Source: an uncultured Sinobacteraceae bacterium (GTDB lineage Bacteria > Pseudomonadota > Gammaproteobacteria > Steroidobacterales > Steroidobacteraceae). Taken from it: 41,849 nt of DNA. Position numbers and translations under genes: made by a program. The notes under the pieces were generated by a model. That model saw only the letters and a list, made by a program, of their open reading frames with translations, was not told the origin of the DNA and ran no database searches. Below are positions 13,826-22,359 of this stretch, one piece after another (the first letter of the stretch is position 1; each line of letters starts with the position of its first letter). The stretch spans positions 1 through 41,849 of the forward strand of contig CALEKY010000177.1 in the NCBI GenBank assembly GCA_937902995.1. Reading direction: 5' to 3'.

Positions 13826-16428
13826 ACAGCGCATACCGCAAACCTCTGCCTGGCACCTCGCTCGAATACTTCGACGCGCGCGAAGCCGTCGAAACGCTGC
13901 GGCCGGGCGCCTACGACAAGCTCCCGTACACCTCGCGGGTGTTCGCGGAGAACCTGGTGCGGCGCTGCGATCCAGAGATTCTGTCCGAGTCGCTGTTGCA
14001 GCTAATCGAGCGCCGTCGGGATCGGGACTTCCCGTGGTATCCGACGCGCGTGGTGTGCCACGACATTCTCGGGCAAACCGCGCTCGTCGATTTGGCGGGT
14101 TTGCGCGACGCGATCGCTGCGCGCGGCGGCGATCCGGCGAAGGTCAATCCGGTCGTGCCCGTGCAGCTCATCGTCGATCATTCGCTGGCCGTCGAGTATG
14201 CGGGCTACGACAAGGACGCCTTCAGAAAGAACCGCGAGGTCGAGGAACGGCGCAACGAGGACCGCTTCCATTTCATCGAGTGGACGAAGAAGGCGTTCGA
14301 CAACGTCGATGTGATCCCGGCCGGCAACGGCATCATGCATCAGATCAATCTCGAGCGGATGTCGCCGGTGATTCACGCGAAGGATGGCGTTGCGTTTCCC
14401 GACACGCTCGTCGGCACGGACAGCCACACACCGCACGTCGATGCGCTCGGCGTGATCGCCATCGGCGTGGGCGGGCTCGAAGCGGAGAACGTCATGCTGG
14501 GCCGCGCGTCGTGGATGCGTCTGCCGGACATCGTCGGCGTCGAGCTCTCGGGCAAGCCGCAGCGCGGCATCACCGCCACGGACATCGTGCTCGCGCTCAC
14601 CGAGTTCCTACGTAAGGAACGAGTCGTCGGGGCGTATCTCGAGTTCTACGGCGAGGGTGCGGCGGCGCTCACCTTGGGCGACCGCGCCACGATCTCGAAC
14701 ATGGCTCCCGAGTACGGCGCGACGGCCGCGATGTTCTTCATCGATCAACAGACGATCGACTACTTGCGGCTGACCGGCCGCGACGACGCGCAGGTCAAGC
14801 TCGTCGAGACTTATGCCAAGCACACGGGCTTGTGGGCGGACGCGCTGAAGACCGCCGAGTACGAGCGCGTGCTCAAGTTCGATTTGTCCTCGGTCGTGCG
14901 CAACATGGCCGGTCCGTCGAATCCGCATCGGCGCTTGCCGACGACGGCACTCGCGGAGCGCGGGATTGCACGGCCGTGGGAAGAGACGCCCGGTCAGCTG
15001 CCGGACGGCGCCGTCATCATCGCGGCGATCACCTCGTGCACGAACACGAGCAATCCGCGCAATGTCGTTGCTGCCGGACTCTTGGCACGCAACGCGAATG
15101 CCAAGGGTCTGACGCGCAAATCGTGGGTGAAGACGTCGCTCGCGCCGGGCTCGAAGGCGGTGCAGTTGTATCTCGAAGAAGCGGGTCTGTTGCCTGAGCT
15201 CGAAAAGCTCGGCTTCGGCATCGTCGCCTTTGCCTGCACGACCTGTAACGGCATGAGCGGTGCGCTCGATCCGAAGATTCAACAAGAAATCATCGACCGC
15301 GACCTCTATGCGACGGCCGTGCTGTCCGGCAATCGCAACTTCGACGGCCGCATTCATCCGTATGCGAAGCAGGCCTTCCTCGCGTCGCCGCCGCTCGTCG
15401 TCGCGTATGCGATCGCGGGCACGATCCGATTCGATATCGAGAAGGACGCATTGGGCTACGACGCGAACGGTCAGCCGATCACGCTGAAGGACATCTGGCC
15501 GTCGGACGAGGAGATCGATGCGATCGTCTCGACGTACGTGAAGCCGGAGCACTTCCGTAAAGTGTACGAGCCGATGTTCCGGCTCAGAAAAGACTCGGAG
15601 AAGGTCAGTCCGCTCTACGACTGGCGGCCGATGAGCACGTACATCCGCCGTCCGCCGTATTGGGATACGGAAGGCCAGGGCGCGTTGGCCGCCCGCGAGC
15701 GCACGTTGAAGAGCATGCGTCCGCTTGCGGTGCTCGGCGACAATATCACGACGGACCACATTTCGCCGTCGAATGCGATCCTGCCGACCAGCGCGGCCGG
15801 CGAGTACCTGAAGAAGATGGGCGTGCCGGAGGAAGACTTTAATTCCTACGCCACGCACCGCGGCGATCACCTGACGGCGCAGCGCGCGACGTTTGCGAAT
15901 CCGACCCTCATCAACGAGATGGCGGTCGTCGACGGACAGGTGAAACAAGGCTCGCTCACGCGTCTCGAGCCGGACGGCAAGGTGATGCGTATGTGGGAAG
16001 CGATCGAAACCTACATGGAGCGCGGCCAGCCGCTCATCATCATCGCCGGCGCCGATTACGGTCAGGGTTCTTCGCGCGATTGGGCGGCGAAGGGCGTAAG
16101 ACTGGCAGGCGTGGAAGCGATCGTGGCGGAAGGCTTCGAGCGCATTCACCGTACGAACCTGATCGGCATGGGCGTTCTGCCGCTCGAGTTCAAGCCCGGA
16201 CAGAATCGCAAGACGTACGGCATCGACGGGACCGAAACCTTCGATGTAATCGGCAAGCTCGCACCGCGCGCCGACGTCATGCTCGTCATTCATCGCAAGA
16301 ACGGCGAGACGGTCGAAGTACCGGTGACCTGCCGGCTCGATACCGCCGAAGAAGTTTCGATTTACGAAGCGGGCGGCGTGCTGCAACGCTTTGCGCAGGA
16401 CTTCCTGGAATCGAACAAGGCTGCCTGA
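13822..16428 (+). CDS. acnD: Fe-S-dependent 2-methylcitrate dehydratase AcnD
   Basis: An 868-aa aconitase-family enzyme. The three [4Fe-4S] cysteine ligands are Cys406 (ITSCTNTSNPRN) and Cys472/Cys475 (CTTCNGMSG). The C-terminal swivelling domain contains the GADYGQGSSRDWAAKG motif. AcnD dehydrates 2-methylcitrate, and with PrpF it replaces the cofactor-independent PrpD, which is absent here. Transcription and translation are coupled to prpC by a four-base overlap, and prpF begins seven bases after the stop. This start (MNSAYRKPLPGTSLEYFD) fits the family, while the frame is open far upstream inside prpC. The iron-sulphur cluster makes this step oxygen- and iron-sensitive. Confidence 0.95.
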   Translation: MNSAYRKPLPGTSLEYFDAREAVETLRPGAYDKLPYTSRVFAENLVRRCDPEILSESLLQLIERRRDRDFPWYPTRVVCHDILGQTALVDLAGLRDAIAARGGDPAKVNPVVPVQLIVDHSLAVEYAGYDKDAFRKNREVEERRNEDRFHFIEWTKKAFDNVDVIPAGNGIMHQINLERMSPVIHAKDGVAFPDTLVGTDSHTPHVDALGVIAIGVGGLEAENVMLGRASWMRLPDIVGVELSGKPQRGITATDIVLALTEFLRKERVVGAYLEFYGEGAAALTLGDRATISNMAPEYGATAAMFFIDQQTIDYLRLTGRDDAQVKLVETYAKHTGLWADALKTAEYERVLKFDLSSVVRNMAGPSNPHRRLPTTALAERGIARPWEETPGQLPDGAVIIAAITSCTNTSNPRNVVAAGLLARNANAKGLTRKSWVKTSLAPGSKAVQLYLEEAGLLPELEKLGFGIVAFACTTCNGMSGALDPKIQQEIIDRDLYATAVLSGNRNFDGRIHPYAKQAFLASPPLVVAYAIAGTIRFDIEKDALGYDANGQPITLKDIWPSDEEIDAIVSTYVKPEHFRKVYEPMFRLRKDSEKVSPLYDWRPMSTYIRRPPYWDTEGQGALAARERTLKSMRPLAVLGDNITTDHISPSNAILPTSAAGEYLKKMGVPEEDFNSYATHRGDHLTAQRATFANPTLINEMAVVDGQVKQGSLTRLEPDGKVMRMWEAIETYMERGQPLIIIAGADYGQGSSRDWAAKGVRLAGVEAIVAEGFERIHRTNLIGMGVLPLEFKPGQNRKTYGIDGTETFDVIGKLAPRADVMLVIHRKNGETVEVPVTCRLDTAEEVSIYEAGGVLQRFAQDFLESNKAA

Positions 16429-16435
16429 CCGACCT

Positions 16436-17632
16436 ATGGCTCATCTACCGCAGATCAAAGTGCCGGCCACGTACATGCGCGGCGGCACGAGCAAGGGCGT
16501 GTTCTTTCGTTTGCAGGATTTGCCGGAGCGCTGCCGAACGCCCGGCGAAGCCCGCGACCGCTTCCTCATGCGCGTGATCGGCAGCCCGGATCCGTACGGC
16601 AAGCACATCGACGGCATGGGCGGGGCCACGTCGAGCACGAGCAAGGTCGTGATCCTGAGCAAGAGCACGAAACCCGATCACGACGTCGACTACACGTTCG
16701 GGCAGGTGTCGATCGACAAGCCGTTCATCGACTGGACGGGCAATTGCGGCAACTTGTCAGCGGCCGTCGGACCGTTTGCGATCGCGAACGGACTCGTCGA
16801 TCCGAGCCGCGTGCCGAAGAACGGCATTGCGACGATTCGAATCTGGCAGACGAACATTGCCAAGACCATCGTCGCTCACGTGCCGATCACCGACGGCGCC
16901 GTTCAAGAGACAGGCGATTTCGAACTCGACGGGGTGACCTTTCCCGCTGCGGAGGTGCAACTCGAGTTCATGGATCCGGCCGCCGAAGAAGAGGGCGCGG
17001 GCGGTGCAATGTTTCCGACCGGAAATCTCGTCGACGATCTCGAAGTGCCGGGCATCGGTACGTTCAAGGCGACGATGATCAATGCGGGCATTCCGACGAT
17101 CTTTCTCAACGCGGACGCCATCGGCTACACGGGCACTGAGCTGCAGGATGCGATCAACAACGATCCGAAGGCGCTCGAGAAGTTCGAGACGATCCGTGCG
17201 CACGGCGCGTTGCGCATGGGGCTGATCAAACATCTCGACGAAGCCGCCAAGCGCCAGCACACGCCCAAGATCGCATTCGTTGCGCCGCCGAAGAACTACG
17301 TTGCATCGAGCGGCAAACACGTCGATGCGAAAGACATCGATCTACTGGTGCGCGCACTGTCGATGGGCAAGCTCCATCACGCCATGATGGGCACGGCCGC
17401 TGTCGCCATTGCGACGGCCGCGGCGATTCCCGGCACGCTCGTGAATCTCGCCGCCGGCGGCGGCGAGCGTCAGACCGTTCGATTCGGCCATCCTTCGGGC
17501 ACGTTACGCGTCGGCGCGAAAGCCAAACAGATCGACGGCGATTGGGTCGTGACCAAAGCCGTCATGAGCCGCAGCGCGCGCGTGCTGATGGAGGGATGGG
17601 TGCGCGTGCCAGGCGACGTGCTCAGCGCATAA
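16436..17632 (+). CDS. prpF: PrpF, 2-methylaconitate cis-trans isomerase
   Basis: A 398-aa protein of the PrpF family (diaminopimelate-epimerase-like fold). It isomerises the methylaconitate product of AcnD so that aconitase can hydrate it to 2-methylisocitrate. Seen: the N-terminal YMRGGTSKGVFF with the family's conserved Lys, DGMGGATSSTSKV, the DWTGNCGNLSAAVGPFAI motif with its Cys, and GHPSGTLRVGAK near the C-terminus. The ATG at 16436 gives MAHLPQIKVPATYMRGG as in the family. It is the last gene of prpBC-acnD-prpF, and its last 11 bases overlap the convergent scoB gene. Confidence 0.95.
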   Translation: MAHLPQIKVPATYMRGGTSKGVFFRLQDLPERCRTPGEARDRFLMRVIGSPDPYGKHIDGMGGATSSTSKVVILSKSTKPDHDVDYTFGQVSIDKPFIDWTGNCGNLSAAVGPFAIANGLVDPSRVPKNGIATIRIWQTNIAKTIVAHVPITDGAVQETGDFELDGVTFPAAEVQLEFMDPAAEEEGAGGAMFPTGNLVDDLEVPGIGTFKATMINAGIPTIFLNADAIGYTGTELQDAINNDPKALEKFETIRAHGALRMGLIKHLDEAAKRQHTPKIAFVAPPKNYVASSGKHVDAKDIDLLVRALSMGKLHHAMMGTAAVAIATAAAIPGTLVNLAAGGGERQTVRFGHPSGTLRVGAKAKQIDGDWVVTKAVMSRSARVLMEGWVRVPGDVLSA

Positions 17633-18269
17633 GTGCCTCGATAAAGCAACCTTCTGTCATCTGGCGTACCTGATCGAGGGTTACGCTTGGCGCAAGCTCG
17701 ATCAGCTCGAACGGCGATTGGCGATCACGGCGTTGGAATACTGCATGAGTCGTGATCAGCATGTCGACGACATTGATACCCGTCACCGGTAGCGTGCAGC
17801 GCTTGCGGAACTTGGGAGTGCCGTGTTTGTCGACGTGCTCCATCAGAACGATGATTCGCGGCACGCCAGCAACAAGGTCCATCGCGCCTCCGGGACCTTT
17901 CACCATCTTGCTGGGGATCATCCAGTTCGCCAGATCGCCGTTCTCTGCGACTTCCATCGCTCCGAGAACGGATAAGTTGATGTGTCCGCCACGTACCATG
18001 GCAAAACTATCTGCGGACGATACATAGCTGGTCCGATCGAGTTCGGTGATCGTCTGCTTGCCTGCATTGATGATGTCCGGATCCACTTCGTCCTCGGTGG
18101 GAAACGGTCCGAGACCGAGGATGCCATTCTCGGAATGCAGGGTGACGTCGACATTCGGTGGGATGTAATTTCCGACGAGTGTCGGAATTCCAATTCCCAA
18201 GTTCACATAATAGCCGTCGCGCAGCTCGAGCGCCGCGCGCGCTGCCATCTGTTCACGTGTCCAAGTCAT
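17622..18269 (-). CDS. scoB: 3-oxoacid CoA-transferase subunit B
   Basis: A 215-aa beta subunit of a class I CoA-transferase. The catalytic glutamate is Glu47 in LHSENGILGLGP, preceded by NLGIGIPTLVGNYIP, with the conserved GGAMDLVAG segment further on. With subunit A it moves CoA from succinyl-CoA to acetoacetate (or a related 3-oxoacid). A 3-oxoadipate transferase (PcaJ) is a close alternative not excluded by sequence alone. Its start overlaps the scoA stop by one base (TAATG). The last 11 bases overlap the end of prpF on the other strand, so there is no intergenic terminator. HMG-CoA lyase at 1.4 kb would provide acetoacetate. Confidence 0.9.
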   Translation of the reverse strand: MTWTREQMAARAALELRDGYYVNLGIGIPTLVGNYIPPNVDVTLHSENGILGLGPFPTEDEVDPDIINAGKQTITELDRTSYVSSADSFAMVRGGHINLSVLGAMEVAENGDLANWMIPSKMVKGPGGAMDLVAGVPRIIVLMEHVDKHGTPKFRKRCTLPVTGINVVDMLITTHAVFQRRDRQSPFELIELAPSVTLDQVRQMTEGCFIEALMR

Positions 18270-18976
18270 TACTCAGCCTTTTCGCGCGTCGTGCGACGTT
18301 CGATTCTCTTTTCGTTACTGGCTGCGAGAATGAGTCGGTCGACGAATATGCCGGATGTGTGGATCTGGTCGGGATCGAGTTCGCCAGGGCCGACGAGATG
18401 TTCTACTTCGGCGATCGTAATCTTTGCGCACGTGGCAGCCATTGGATTGAAGTTGCGCGCAGACTTCCTGTACACGAGGTTGCCGTACGGATCGCCTTTC
18501 CACGCCTTGACGATGCCAAGATCCGCGCGAAGCGCCGTTTCGAGCAAGTATGTCTCGCCCCCGAACTCCCGATGTTCCTTTCCCTCCGCGATGAGCGTGC
18601 CGACGCCCGTGCGGGTGTAGAACGCGGGTATGCCAGCGCCGCCAGCGCGCATTCGTTCGGCCAATGTTCCTTGCGGACAAAACTCCACTTCCAACTCTCC
18701 GCTGAGGTACTGACGCTCAAACTCCTTGTTTTCGCCGACGTAGGAGCTGATCATCTTCCTGATCTGCCGCGCGTGAAGCAGTCTGCCAAGGCCGAAGTCG
18801 TCGACACCGGCATTGTTGGAGATCACCGTCAGGTTCTTTGCGCCGAGCTCTTGGATCGCGCCGATCAGTGTTTCGGGGATCCCGCAGAGACCGAAGCCGC
18901 CGGCGACGATCGTGAGGCCGTCACGTAATACGTCTGCCAGGGCCGATCTTGCATCTGGATAGATCTTTTGGACCAT
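18269..18976 (-). CDS. scoA: 3-oxoacid CoA-transferase subunit A
   Basis: A 235-aa alpha subunit of the same class I CoA-transferase. Seen: GGFGLCGIPETLI (CoA-binding glycine loop), NLTVISNNAGVDDFGLGRLL, and GAGIPAFYTRTGVGTLIAEGK, all typical of ScoA/PcaI/AtoD-type subunits. GGGGA lies upstream of the ATG at 18976. It is the first gene of the scoAB pair and diverges from the first TonB-dependent receptor across a 401-bp gap. Substrate choice among acetoacetate, 3-oxoadipate and others is not decided by the motifs; the absence of protocatechuate genes nearby favours acetoacetate. Confidence 0.9.
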   Translation of the reverse strand: MVQKIYPDARSALADVLRDGLTIVAGGFGLCGIPETLIGAIQELGAKNLTVISNNAGVDDFGLGRLLHARQIRKMISSYVGENKEFERQYLSGELEVEFCPQGTLAERMRAGGAGIPAFYTRTGVGTLIAEGKEHREFGGETYLLETALRADLGIVKAWKGDPYGNLVYRKSARNFNPMAATCAKITIAEVEHLVGPGELDPDQIHTSGIFVDRLILAASNEKRIERRTTREKAE

Positions 18977-19377
18977 CGATACTTTTCCCCAAGACGAGAC
19001 GGCAGCTCAAGCCGCGCTCGCTGGAGCCGCCGCTTACTTGTGCATACGACGTGCGGGGCGGGAGAAACGGAAGTGCCGGATGTTCGGTTTGGTGGACGAT
19101 TTCTTTTTCAGGCACGGGGGGCGGCCTGTCTGCCTGAGGGTAGACCGCGGCTTTTCCTCCCAACGCGATAAATTCTTGGGGAGCGTAAATCGAAAGGCCA
19201 TCCAGCCTAGACGATTGAGGACGGAAGTTCGGCAACGTGAAGTTCGATGCTCCGCGCTCCTTGAAGGTTCGGTTAGCCCGGCAGAGAATCGAAGTTGACC
19301 TGAGCATAAATACTTGCGCGGAGACGCAGGTCATACACAAGTAATCGATTTGACGATCGATTCGTTGGGGGATGGAG
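18977..19377. other. 401-bp divergent intergenic region, scoA / first receptor
   Basis: No convincing gene was found; the short open frames here lack ribosome-binding sites and family features. It must hold the promoters of scoAB (leftward) and of the receptor gene (rightward), but no clear sigma-70 promoter was recognised. Near the receptor lie a GGAGACG at 19320-19326 and the dyad described separately. Confidence 0.6.
19343..19362. promoter_or_regulatory. Dyad AATCGAT-N6-ATCGATT upstream of the first receptor gene
   Basis: A perfect 7-bp inverted repeat with a six-base spacer (TTGACG), ending 15 bases before the chosen start codon and just before its GGGGG ribosome-binding site. A shorter relative, GCGAT-N6-ATCGC, lies at 22153-22168 upstream of the second receptor gene. 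A regulator-binding site is plausible but unproven. Confidence 0.4.
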
Positions 19378-21978
19378 ATGCACGACAGCTCATGGGCTGT
19401 GCGACATGGCGGTGCGCGATCGACCAAAATTCGTAGATTGAAAGGGCAGCTGCTCCGATGGGCTCTATTCGGAGCCGTTGTCGTATTGCCCGCGATGACC
19501 GTTGCATCGCATGCGCCTGAGCAGGCTACCGAGCGGCGTTCGTTCTATATTCGCCCGCAGCCTCTTACGAGTGCGCTCATTCATTTCTCCAAGCAGTCCA
19601 ATCGGCAGATCGTCGTTGCGTCGCGAATCGTCCCGCAGCGGACCACCCGGGGTGTACGCGGCTCGATGAGCATTGAGCGGGCGCTCGAGGAGCTTCTAGC
19701 CGGTTCGGGGCTAACGTTTTCGCTCGAGGGCGAGCGGACCGTTCGCATTGTCGAGGCAAAAGAACGAGAAAGCGAGGTTGCAGAACCTTTGCCCAGTCTT
19801 GCCTCGGAACGGTGGGTCCCGCCCGAATCGGTGCCGAGCACGTCAATGCTGCTCAGTGAGGTTCTGGTCACTGCGCGACGTATTCAGGAAAGCGCGCAGG
19901 ACGTGCCGATCGTCGTGAACGTGTTCACGCCGGAGGTCATGGCGTCGCAAGACGTTCGGACGTTTACCGATCTTGAAAGGATGGTACCTGCCGTAAGTAC
20001 GTGCTGCAGTCGTCATACCATCAGTGCGTTCACGTACATCAGAGGAGTCAACAACGCGATCGGCTATTTTGCAGAGGTGCCGACACCGCTGAACGGAACG
20101 GCACTGCACTTCGACATTGCCAATGTGCAGGTCTTGAAGGGGCCGCAAGGGACACTTTTCGGCATTGCAACGAACGGCGGTGCAATCCTGTACGAGCCGC
20201 GCAGGCCGTCCAATCGTTTGGAAGGGCATGCGGCAATTACGGCAGGTTCTCGAGATCGCGCCACCGTCGAGGCGGTACTAAATCTGCCGGTTTCGGATTC
20301 CCTGTCGATCCGTGTCGGAGGCGTTGTGCATCGAGCCGATGGCTACGTTCGCAACGTGACTGCCGGTACGTACATGGGCGATGAGAATTATTGGATTGGG
20401 AGGCTTGCGGTTTCCTACCGTCCATCGCCTTCGTTCACCAACATTTCCATTCTCAATGTGTATCGCTCGGATCGGGTCCCGGAGCCGCTAGGAATTCCTT
20501 ACGGCGAGAATGCCGGAATAAATCCTGCAGGTTCGGTCGAGGCGGTATTCGGCGGTCCGGAGCTGGATGCATGGAAGGAACACCAATTGAGTCTAGGGCG
20601 CTACGCCATCGTGGGAACGTCCGTTGAGAACGGGCCGAGACAGAAAAACAATCAAATCAACTTCATCAATACGACGAGCTACGATATCTCGCCCACAATG
20701 CGTCTGCGGAACATCGTTGGCTTTGTGCAGGAGCGCACGATCAGTATTGGAGATACCGATTCGACGCCTTTCCGGATTTTTGAGACAAGCTTTCCGACGG
20801 AGTTTCCTGGGCCGACTCGGCAGTACAGCGAAGAGCTGCAGCTGCAAGGAACCGGTTTGGGCGGTTCGTTGACCTACGTCGTCGGAACGTTCAATCGAAT
20901 TACCAAACAGGACGAGCCCGCGACGACTTATGCGTACTCGCTCGGGGTGCGTTCGGGAACGCGCTCGCGAGCCGAAGGTAGCACGTCGAGCGTGTTCGCA
21001 GAGGGTTCGTACTCTCTTTCAAACTGGCTGGAGGGTTTGCAGTTCACGGCCGGCTACCGGTTCACATACGATTCCCGGGAGGCAGCGCAGGTCCGCTTCG
21101 ATGCCGAAGGCAACGAAATATTCAGATTCGATGCCGCCTATGCCTGGCAGCGCAGCAGCTACCGTTGGGGCGTTTCGTACGCACCGATTCCACAGGTCAT
21201 GTTGTATTTCATGAATAGCAGGGGTTACTCCGCCGGTGGATTCAATTTGGTGGCACCGAGTAGCGCGCAGCGTTACGACCCGGAGACCCTCGATAACTAC
21301 GAGCTCGGCATGAAAGCGGAGTGGCATCTCTTTGGTCGGCCGATCCGTACGAACGTGTCCGCCTACTACGGCGATTGGGATCGTATGCAGGCGCAGGTGA
21401 CTTCTCGGTGCGAGACGCCTACCGGTATCGTGTTCTGCCAGCTCACGCGTAACGCGGCCACGGGTCTGATCTACGGCGTGGAGGGCGAGTTCACGTTCAA
21501 GCCGAAGAATTGGATGTCCATCTCCGGCAATGTTGCGTACATGCGCGGAAAGTATCGGGAGTTTTTCGGTTCGACGCCATCGGGCGAGTGCTGCGTGGAC
21601 TTGAGTCATGCGCCTTTTTTGTATGTCCCAAGGTGGAAGTACTCGCTGATTGCGCGCGCTGACTTGCCGATCGATCCGGCATTTGGTCAGGTGGATCTTG
21701 CGGTGACATATAGCTACACGGACGACATCCACAGCATTTTCACGCTCGGTCCCCCTGCCCACTGGACGACGAGCCCTCCGATGGAGAATGTGAATCTGAC
21801 TTTGAATTGGCGGGAAGTACTCGGCATCAGCGGTTTGGGGTTGGCAGCCATGGTAACCAACTTGACTCAGAACACGAACTTGCAAGGTCAGTGGGGCGTG
21901 TACGAGACGTTGGGTCAGTACGGTCGAGGCGTTGCGGTGCCGCGGTCCTGGGCGCTTCGTCTACGTTACGATTTTTGA
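19378..21978 (+). CDS. TonB-dependent receptor with STN signalling domain
   Basis: An 866-aa outer-membrane receptor. An N-terminal signal region (hydrophobic WALFGAVVVLPAMTVASHA) is followed by an STN domain (~48-125; SFYIRPQPLTSALIHFSKQ...), which in FecA-type transducers contacts the anti-sigma factor. Then come a TonB-box-like EVLVTARRIQESAQDVP, the plug (VLKGPQGTLFGIATNGGAIL) and a 22-strand barrel ending in the aromatic residue of RLRYDF. The ATG at 19378 is chosen because GGGGG is six bases upstream; at 19372 it would abut the codon. A vicinal Cys209-Cys210 (VSTCCSR) in the plug is shared with the two following paralogs, and another CC lies in a C-terminal loop (GECCVDL). It is the only one of the three with STN, so the FecI/FecR pair at 34.3 kb may answer to it. 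The ligand is unknown. Confidence 0.9.
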   Translation: MHDSSWAVRHGGARSTKIRRLKGQLLRWALFGAVVVLPAMTVASHAPEQATERRSFYIRPQPLTSALIHFSKQSNRQIVVASRIVPQRTTRGVRGSMSIERALEELLAGSGLTFSLEGERTVRIVEAKERESEVAEPLPSLASERWVPPESVPSTSMLLSEVLVTARRIQESAQDVPIVVNVFTPEVMASQDVRTFTDLERMVPAVSTCCSRHTISAFTYIRGVNNAIGYFAEVPTPLNGTALHFDIANVQVLKGPQGTLFGIATNGGAILYEPRRPSNRLEGHAAITAGSRDRATVEAVLNLPVSDSLSIRVGGVVHRADGYVRNVTAGTYMGDENYWIGRLAVSYRPSPSFTNISILNVYRSDRVPEPLGIPYGENAGINPAGSVEAVFGGPELDAWKEHQLSLGRYAIVGTSVENGPRQKNNQINFINTTSYDISPTMRLRNIVGFVQERTISIGDTDSTPFRIFETSFPTEFPGPTRQYSEELQLQGTGLGGSLTYVVGTFNRITKQDEPATTYAYSLGVRSGTRSRAEGSTSSVFAEGSYSLSNWLEGLQFTAGYRFTYDSREAAQVRFDAEGNEIFRFDAAYAWQRSSYRWGVSYAPIPQVMLYFMNSRGYSAGGFNLVAPSSAQRYDPETLDNYELGMKAEWHLFGRPIRTNVSAYYGDWDRMQAQVTSRCETPTGIVFCQLTRNAATGLIYGVEGEFTFKPKNWMSISGNVAYMRGKYREFFGSTPSGECCVDLSHAPFLYVPRWKYSLIARADLPIDPAFGQVDLAVTYSYTDDIHSIFTLGPPAHWTTSPPMENVNLTLNWREVLGISGLGLAAMVTNLTQNTNLQGQWGVYETLGQYGRGVAVPRSWALRLRYDF

Positions 21979-22359
21979 GACGTGCGTGGTCCGAAATCGT
22001 TTCCACATTCTGTAGCGATACCGATGGGGAAGGGCAGGCGCTGTTGGGCTACGGTGTGAAGCGTCCCGCAAGGTTGATTAGCGCTCTGCTCATCGCTTCA
22101 ACGTGAGACGTTGTCCGCTCGGTGCTCGATTGGTATGAAGTAGAATATTGAGGCGATCAATGAATCGCTGGCTGTTCACTTGTATCGGTCCGTTCGAAGC
22201 TTCTGAGCTTCTGTGATCCAAATTTCTGGAGACGACCGTCTCTAGATTTCCGATATCGAACCCTGAAGCGTCTAAGTAGCAGTCTAGCTGTTGCCACCAA
22301 AGAAGCGGCCGCGAGATGTCGTTCTTTGCAGGCACAAGGGCAAATCAGGGGGATCCTAC
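21979..22359. other. 381-bp gap between the first and second receptor genes
   Basis: No gene was recognised. The gap carries the GCGAT-N6-ATCGC dyad (22153-22168) and a 22-bp imperfect palindrome (22225-22246). The size of the gap suggests that the second receptor has its own promoter. No reliable -35/-10 pair was found, although TAGAAT at 22141 is -10-like. Confidence 0.55.
22225..22246. promoter_or_regulatory. Palindrome TCT-G-GAGACG-AC-CGTCTC-T-AGA
   Basis: GAGACG (22229-22234) and CGTCTC (22237-22242) pair perfectly around AC, and the flanking TCT/AGA extends the symmetry across a G-T pair. No T-run follows, so it is less terminator-like than the related structure at 24640-24671. It is 114 bases upstream of the second receptor start and could be an operator. 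Confidence 0.45.

Noticed and set aside
18921..19427. 168-aa minus-strand open frame over the scoA start and the receptor leader
   Set aside because: Its 3' part overlaps scoA in another frame, it has no ribosome-binding site and its composition shows no family features.
22228..22250. Palindrome upstream of receptor 2 as an intrinsic terminator of receptor 1
   Set aside because: It lies about 250 bases after the receptor 1 stop and is not followed by a T-run; an operator is at least as likely.
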